From Lachnospiraceae bacterium (GTDB lineage Bacteria; Bacillota; Clostridia; Lachnospirales; Lachnospiraceae), in assembly GCA_024403585.1 (NCBI GenBank), contig JAKSRN010000054.1, positions 1 to 9,878 of the forward strand: a stretch of 9,878 nucleotides of DNA. Reading direction: 5' to 3'. The position numbers and the translations under genes are program-made. Positions within the stretch are counted from its first letter, which is position 1. Each line of letters begins with the position of its first letter. Shown here one piece after another: positions 5,920 to 9,878 of this stretch. Below the pieces are notes generated by a model. It was not told where the DNA came from, ran no database searches, and was given only the letters and a program-made list of their open reading frames with translations.

Positions 5920-8112
5920 TTAGAAGTTGGTATCTTCTCCGAAGAGAACTCCATAATAGTTTGTGTTTACGACACGTTCGGAGTACATAATCTTGTTAAG
6001 TGCCTGATTGTGTTTCTGGTTGATATATTCTGTCCATTCAGGTCCGGCCAGCTGTCCGGAACCATCTGTCAGGTAATCATTGCCACTGGATGAATCATGA
6101 TAGATCGCATCAGTCAGCCAGCTGTGGTTACCCCATACAACCATTGCCTCTGTAGTAGGATCCAGAACATCACGTCCCGGAAGAAGGCGGGAATCAAACT
6201 CCAGACCAAAGAGGTTCAGAATGGTTGGTACCATATCGATGGAATAAGTTGGGGAAGAGATTGTAACCGGTGCTACATAACCTTCCTCAGAAGGATCTTT
6301 TTCCATGCATTTGGACCAGATGATACCTACGCTGTGATCCAGCTCTTTCCAGTTGGTGTAAACATATCCATACAGGTCTGCCAGGTAATCCTGGTCGTTG
6401 CCAAAGGTTGCGGACTGCTCCAGACCATAAGGATAATGATCAGGAACAAGGGCGATGACTGTGCTGTCTGCAAGACCTGCAGCCTCCAGCTTATTGATCA
6501 TGAGTTCAAGGGCACGATCAAGCTCCATCTGGTAACAGAGATAGTACTTGGTTGTCTCCTGATAACGGTCGCCATAGAACTGGTTTACAATATCGATATA
6601 TTTATCGGTCAGTCCATTCTGCACATAATTGCTGTGGCCACTGAGAGTCATGTAGTAGACACTGAATGGTGCATTGCCCATGTAAGTATCCATTGTTGCG
6701 TCGAACATCATCGTATCGGTAGGATAGGTGACTCCTGTTAAGTCCTCCAGACCCTGGAATGAAGCAATAAACTCTGAATAGCCAAGATTCTGATGGGTCA
6801 GATAACGGCTGTAGTATTCCTGGTCTCCGTTATGGAAAGCACGGGAGAAGTAATTCTGTCTCTGCAGTGCATTACCAGGTGTGAAGTACAGGTTGTTGTG
6901 CTGGGTTTCCAGAATCGTCTCTTCACCATCAAGCGGGATGAGACCTGTTACAAAAGAAAACTCTCCGGTGGAGGTGGATCCACCCCAGGAAGGCTGATAG
7001 AAGTCCTTGAATCGGAAACCATTGTTAGCCATACGATACAGAGTCGGGGTCAGATTCGGGTCAACAGCGCAATCAGAAAGTGCTTCCGCTGTGATCATGA
7101 TCAGGTTTTTGCCTGCAAATGCTCCGGTATAATTGTTTTTATGACCAGGAGCAAGGCTATTCACATACTGATGCATCTGCTGAACGGTTTCATCACCGGT
7201 GGATGCCATCAGAGCATCAAAATCAATATTCATGATATTGAGCTCATCGTAGGCAACAGGTGTTCCGGTTGTTGGCTCTGGAGCTGTTTCCTGAGTTTCA
7301 GGTGCAGCTTCCTGTGTTTCGGATGGAGTTTCCGCTGCAGGAGTTGGTGTTGGAACAGGTGTGACAGGTTTTTCCACGGCACTGTCTGTGTCAAACACGA
7401 AATCAGACTGATATTTGTTACCAAAGAGTGCATACTTGGTATCCAGTCTGATGGTAGTCAGAAGACCAAACTTCTGGGTGGCTGTATTGAAACTGTAACT
7501 CTCTTTGTAGATGGAACCGGATTTTCCGGTAATCGCAAAAATCCATGTGAGAAGATAGAGTACAAGACCTGCAGCGATACAGATGATTTTTCGGATCGGC
7601 TGCTGTGTTACCTTCAGGCGCCATCTTCTGTAACAGAGGACATAGAGCACAGTTGGGATCAGATACAGGATGATCAGCAAAAGCCCGGAGAAGATCGCAG
7701 CAAAGAGCTGGCTGGAATAGTGTTTCATAATACCGCCGGCACCATGCAGGATTACATTATATGGCATATACTGCTGAAAACTGTTCTTGATCAGACATTC
7801 TGTTATGAATATGACCGCGATTACACCAATGATAATACCCTTGATCCAGATATAAAATCTTCTGGGAAGAAAGGTAAGAAGGGTGGTAATAATCAATCCG
7901 CTGCTTACTGCGAAGAAGACCGGAAAGAACAGGGATATGTTGTTTCCGCGGATGATCATAAGCAGTAATTCATAATAGGCCAGGATCAGAGGAAGCGAAA
8001 TCAACTGGAGTGGATTTCGGATCAGCTTCACAAGACGTCTTTCATAGGGATTTGTCAGTTTTGTTCTGGATCTTCGTTTCTTTTTAGAACGAACTTTTTT
8101 TGAAGATTCCAT
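5920..8112 (-). CDS. LTA synthase / phosphoglycerol transferase-like membrane enzyme
   Basis: A membrane enzyme of the alkaline-phosphatase/sulfatase fold, related to LtaS, which transfers glycerol-phosphate from phosphatidylglycerol to build lipoteichoic acid or related polymers outside the cell. Numbering from the ATG at 8121, a very basic cytoplasmic head (8-31) precedes about five membrane segments (near 39-57, 63-84, 95-111, 139-163, 178-198). A Pro/Thr/Glu-rich linker (250-290) then joins the extracellular catalytic domain (about 335-660). Metal and catalytic positions are Glu346 (MITAEALS), Thr383 (GGSTSTGEF), His496 (LSGHSNY) and Asp561-His562 (VPDHYPYG). The first ATG (8121) abuts AGAGG with no spacing. 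The second (8112) is 9 bases away, so I chose it, giving 730 residues. The gene is monocistronic between two hairpins. The exact polymer product cannot be read from sequence; it could be an LTA primase-like or other phosphoglycerol transferase. Confidence 0.88.
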   Translation of the reverse strand: MESSKKVRSKKKRRSRTKLTNPYERRLVKLIRNPLQLISLPLILAYYELLLMIIRGNNISLFFPVFFAVSSGLIITTLLTFLPRRFYIWIKGIIIGVIAVIFITECLIKNSFQQYMPYNVILHGAGGIMKHYSSQLFAAIFSGLLLIILYLIPTVLYVLCYRRWRLKVTQQPIRKIICIAAGLVLYLLTWIFAITGKSGSIYKESYSFNTATQKFGLLTTIRLDTKYALFGNKYQSDFVFDTDSAVEKPVTPVPTPTPAAETPSETQEAAPETQETAPEPTTGTPVAYDELNIMNIDFDALMASTGDETVQQMHQYVNSLAPGHKNNYTGAFAGKNLIMITAEALSDCAVDPNLTPTLYRMANNGFRFKDFYQPSWGGSTSTGEFSFVTGLIPLDGEETILETQHNNLYFTPGNALQRQNYFSRAFHNGDQEYYSRYLTHQNLGYSEFIASFQGLEDLTGVTYPTDTMMFDATMDTYMGNAPFSVYYMTLSGHSNYVQNGLTDKYIDIVNQFYGDRYQETTKYYLCYQMELDRALELMINKLEAAGLADSTVIALVPDHYPYGLEQSATFGNDQDYLADLYGYVYTNWKELDHSVGIIWSKCMEKDPSEEGYVAPVTISSPTYSIDMVPTILNLFGLEFDSRLLPGRDVLDPTTEAMVVWGNHSWLTDAIYHDSSSGNDYLTDGSGQLAGPEWTEYINQKHNQALNKIMYSERVVNTNYYGVLFGEDTNF

Positions 8113-8121
8113 ATGAAACAT

Positions 8122-8126
8122 CCTCT
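8122..8126 (-). promoter_or_regulatory. Ribosome binding site that favours the downstream ATG
   Basis: On the minus strand AGAGG (part of AAAAGAGG, 8122-8129) is directly followed by ATG at 8121, which is too close for normal initiation. The next in-frame ATG at 8112 has the usual 9-base spacing and is the likelier start of the LTA-synthase-like protein. Confidence 0.65.
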
Positions 8127-8137
8127 TTTCATATATA

Positions 8138-8167
8138 AATATAGTAAATTTTGATTTTTGATTTCAG
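8138..8167 (-). promoter_or_regulatory. Candidate promoter for the LTA-synthase-like gene
   Basis: On the minus strand CTGAAA (8162-8167, 4 of 6) and TATATT (8138-8143, 5 of 6) are 18 bases apart, placing a start near 8131. It sits right after the terminator of the upstream small gene, where a separate promoter is expected. The spacer holds a tandem 7-base ATCAAAA repeat. Confidence 0.4.
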
Positions 8168-8211
8168 AAAAAAGAAACTGTGAAAAATGACTTGGCATCT
8201 TTCACAGCTTC
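8168..8211 (-). terminator. Terminator of the 79-codon gene
   Basis: Read on the minus strand, arms 8196-8211 and 8174-8189 pair over 16 positions (14 Watson-Crick, the other two G-U wobbles) with a 6-base loop, followed by six T (8168-8173). On the plus strand the wobbles become A-C mismatches and no T-run follows, so it works best for the minus-strand gene ending at 8249. Confidence 0.8.
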
Positions 8212-8248
8212 TGTTGAAGTTTTTCTAAATCGGGATTAAGCCTCTGAA

Positions 8249-8488
8249 TTAGTGGATGTCGTTATCGATGATGTATTTGAGCATGATAGCTTCATCTTCT
8301 TTGTTGTCGCAGAACAGCTCAAGATCATCTCCAGCCTGGTTTACCAGAGCTGCGATTGCGATATACTGAGTCAGCTGAGATTTCAGGTTGAATTTATCAC
8401 CGTATGGAGATACAAGATAAACCTGATCTTTGCACTCGTTTACTGCTGCAAGAAAGCTGTTAACCTGATTAGCGTCTTTTAATTTCAT
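8249..8488 (-). CDS. Small conserved-looking protein of unknown function, 79 residues
   Basis: A short, acidic, soluble protein with no signal peptide or membrane segment. It begins MKLKDANQVNSFL, has a YLVSPYGDKFNLKSQLTQYI core (residues 24-43), a small hydrophobic helix IAIAALVNQ, and an acidic end with DDLELFCDNKEDEA. I recall near-identical small proteins across Lachnospiraceae that carry unreliable names such as polyA polymerase, but nothing here resembles a nucleotidyltransferase site, so I assign no function. GAGG lies 8 bases before the ATG, and a near-perfect extended -10 promoter and a clear terminator bracket the gene. It is therefore a genuine stand-alone unit, possibly well expressed. 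The two Cys residues (19, 60) show no metal-site pattern. Confidence 0.8.
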   Translation of the reverse strand: MKLKDANQVNSFLAAVNECKDQVYLVSPYGDKFNLKSQLTQYIAIAALVNQAGDDLELFCDNKEDEAIMLKYIIDNDIH

Positions 8489-8537
8489 AATAAGTACCTC
8501 ATATATTCTTAAGATATTTTTTTTGGTTTACAATGTG

Positions 8538-8565
8538 ATTATATCATCCAATATTAAAAATGCAA
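8538..8565 (-). promoter_or_regulatory. Strong extended -10 promoter for the 79-codon gene
   Basis: On the minus strand TGATATAAT (8538-8546) is a perfect extended -10, with TTGCAT (8560-8565, 3 of 6) 16 bases upstream. Transcription would start near 8531 and leave a leader of about 43 bases before the ATG at 8488. Confidence 0.7.
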
Positions 8566-8616
8566 GTGTAATAATCATGGAAATACAGGATATTTTTATG
8601 AAAAAATTGGCTTATA

Positions 8617-8625
8617 TGCTATACT
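8617..8625 (+). promoter_or_regulatory. Candidate extended -10 promoter for the polymerase gene
   Basis: TGCTATACT fits an extended -10 (TG, one base, TATACT at 8620-8625). No convincing -35 is seen. A start near 8632 would leave only about 15 leader bases, enough to include the AAAGGAGG at 8633-8640. I see no LexA-type SOS box between 8489 and 8646. Confidence 0.45.
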
Positions 8626-8646
8626 GATTTATAAAGGAGGCGGACG

Positions 8647-9878
8647 ATGAAGAATCCGGATTCAATCATATTTCATATTGATGTTAATTCTGCTTTCCTG
8701 AGCTGGAGTGCGCTGAAGCTTCTTCAGGAGGGAGCGGAAGTGGATCTTAGATCTGTTCCTTCTATAGTAGGAGGAGATCAGAAAACCCGTCATGGGATCG
8801 TGCTTGCAAAATCCATTCCGGCAAAAAAGTATGGGATCCAGACTGCAGAGACTGTGGCATCAGCCCTGCAGAAATGTCCGGATCTGGTCATGGTTCCGCC
8901 GGAGCATTCCTACTACCGGGAACAGAGCAGGAAGCTCATGTCTTATTTGTCAGAGATCTGTCCGGTGATCCAGCAGGTCAGTGTCGATGAGTGCTATATG
9001 GATTTTGAACCGGTGCGGAAAAAATATGCCTCGGCAGAAGCATGTGCAAGAAGGATCTGTGACGGTGTACGGGAAACCTTTGGTTTTACCGTGAATGTGG
9101 GTATCTCAGACAGAAAGATCCTGGCTAAGATGGCCTCAGACTTTGAGAAGCCTGACAAGGTCCATACCCTTTATGCCAGCGAGATCAGCAGCAAGCTCTG
9201 GCCGCTCCCCATCGGTGAACTGCATATGTGTGGAAAGAGTGCGGCGGCTAAGCTTCGGACAATGGGAATCAATACTATTGGAGATCTTGCGGTACTGGAT
9301 GTATCCTATGCGGAAAACTGGCTGAAGAAGCAAGGCAGGATGCTCTGGGAGTTTGCCAACGGAATCGATGACCGGGAGGTTGAAACAGAACCCTTCAGAG
9401 CCAAAGGAGTAGGTAATTCCACCACCCTCTCAAAGAATGCCCTTACAAGAGAGGAAGCATGCTCTGTATTAAAGATGCTGAGCAAAAAAGTAGCAGAGCG
9501 TTTGGACAAGCAGGCATTTCTGGCAGGTGGTGTATGCACAGAGATCAAATATGCCAGCTTTCAGAGTGTTTCCCACCAGACTGTGTTAAAGACAGAGACT
9601 TCAGACCCGGAGAAATTCTATAAGGCAGCCTGTGAACTTTTCGATGAGATCTGGAACGGAGATCCCATCCGACTACTGGGAGTCAGGACCACTAGGCTGG
9701 TGGATAAGGGTACACCGGTACAGTTGAATCTCTTTGATTTTCAGAAGGATCTGGAGAAAGAGAAAAAGGATAAGGCTGAGGAAGCGAAGAGACAGTCACT
9801 TGAGGCGGCCATTGGTTCTATCAAGAAACGTTTCGGAGAGAAGGCAATACAGAAGGGCTTAGACAGAAAAAACAGTTA
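8647..9878 (+). CDS. dinB: Y-family DNA polymerase, DinB/Pol IV-like (window ends at its 3' end)
   Basis: A translesion DNA polymerase that copies past damaged bases. The palm carries Asp12 in HIDVNSAF and Asp114-Glu115 in SVDECYMD as metal ligands. Phe17 corresponds to the steric-gate position that excludes ribonucleotides. The VGISDRKILAKMASDFEKPD stretch (151-170), helix-hairpin-helix GKSAAAKLRTMGI (196-208) and little-finger domain (about 250-355) follow in order. QLNLF (359-363) matches the beta-clamp-binding consensus. After it comes a charged helix and a SIKKRFG motif (391-397), as in many Firmicute homologues. The N-terminal signature differs from the classical DMDCFF of E. coli DinB. 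The start has an ideal AAAGGAGG 6 bases upstream. After codon 410 (Ser) only TA remains, so the gene is either one base short of its stop or slightly longer. It is transcribed alone, divergent from the 79-codon gene. Confidence 0.93.
   Translation, partial: MKNPDSIIFHIDVNSAFLSWSALKLLQEGAEVDLRSVPSIVGGDQKTRHGIVLAKSIPAKKYGIQTAETVASALQKCPDLVMVPPEHSYYREQSRKLMSYLSEICPVIQQVSVDECYMDFEPVRKKYASAEACARRICDGVRETFGFTVNVGISDRKILAKMASDFEKPDKVHTLYASEISSKLWPLPIGELHMCGKSAAAKLRTMGINTIGDLAVLDVSYAENWLKKQGRMLWEFANGIDDREVETEPFRAKGVGNSTTLSKNALTREEACSVLKMLSKKVAERLDKQAFLAGGVCTEIKYASFQSVSHQTVLKTETSDPEKFYKAACELFDEIWNGDPIRLLGVRTTRLVDKGTPVQLNLFDFQKDLEKEKKDKAEEAKRQSLEAAIGSIKKRFGEKAIQKGLDRKNS

Noticed and set aside
6097..6741. 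A 214-codon plus-strand frame, also opposite the LTA-synthase-like gene
   Set aside because: It covers the catalytic domain coding region in antisense and shows no domain or initiation signal.
6793..7968. A 391-codon plus-strand frame opposite the LTA-synthase-like gene
   Set aside because: The minus-strand protein has all catalytic residues and membrane segments. The plus frame has odd Cys-rich composition and no promoter or ribosome site.
8489..8646. Possible SOS box controlling the Y-family polymerase
   Set aside because: No GAAC-N4-GTTC type palindrome is present in the divergent spacer, so LexA control is not supported.

Overview
The window looks like chromosomal DNA from a Gram-positive, anaerobic gut Firmicute, most likely a Lachnospiraceae member (inference). 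The reasons are the moderate GC content, strong AGGAGG-type ribosome binding sites, AT-rich intergenic spacers with sigma-A-like promoters, short hairpin-plus-T terminators, an LTA-synthase-type envelope enzyme, and small proteins of a kind common in that family. I see no insertion sequence, phage gene, tRNA, rRNA, CRISPR array or clear composition break. It reads as ordinary core or near-core chromosome.

Left edge (1-621): the 5' part of a minus-strand multispanning membrane protein runs off the window. A ~250-base divergent spacer separates it from a plus-strand operon. The spacer carries a candidate promoter on each strand, a leader with three inverted repeats, and a doubtful 77-codon minus-strand frame.

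Plus-strand gene run (622-5811): five closely packed genes. They are a cytoplasmic molybdopterin oxidoreductase of unknown substrate; a membrane protein overlapping it by 4 bases, with two copies of a DUF6591-like domain and a repeated acidic tail; a beta-carbonic anhydrase; thiM (hydroxyethylthiazole kinase); and thiE (thiamine phosphate synthase), overlapping thiM by 14 bases. A 9-bp inverted repeat straddles the stop codon of the second gene and divides the run into a molybdoenzyme pair and a carbonic anhydrase/thiamine salvage trio. No TPP riboswitch is visible in front of thiM. ThiM and ThiE salvage the thiazole half of thiamine and join it to HMP-PP, which must come from genes elsewhere (thiD is not here). 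The run ends in a strong terminator usable from both strands.

Minus-strand block (5920-8565): an LTA-synthase/phosphoglycerol-transferase-like membrane sulfatase-fold enzyme, then upstream a 79-residue conserved-looking small protein of unknown function. Each has its own promoter and terminator. The two hairpins flanking the LTA-synthase-like gene resemble each other.

Right edge (8566-9878): a divergent promoter region leads to a plus-strand Y-family DNA polymerase (dinB-like) with a beta-clamp motif. The window stops two bases after its 410th codon, probably inside its stop codon.

I did not find a convincing new biological system. The best leads are the molybdoenzyme with its structured leader and coupled membrane partner, and the linkage of carbonic anhydrase to thiamine salvage.
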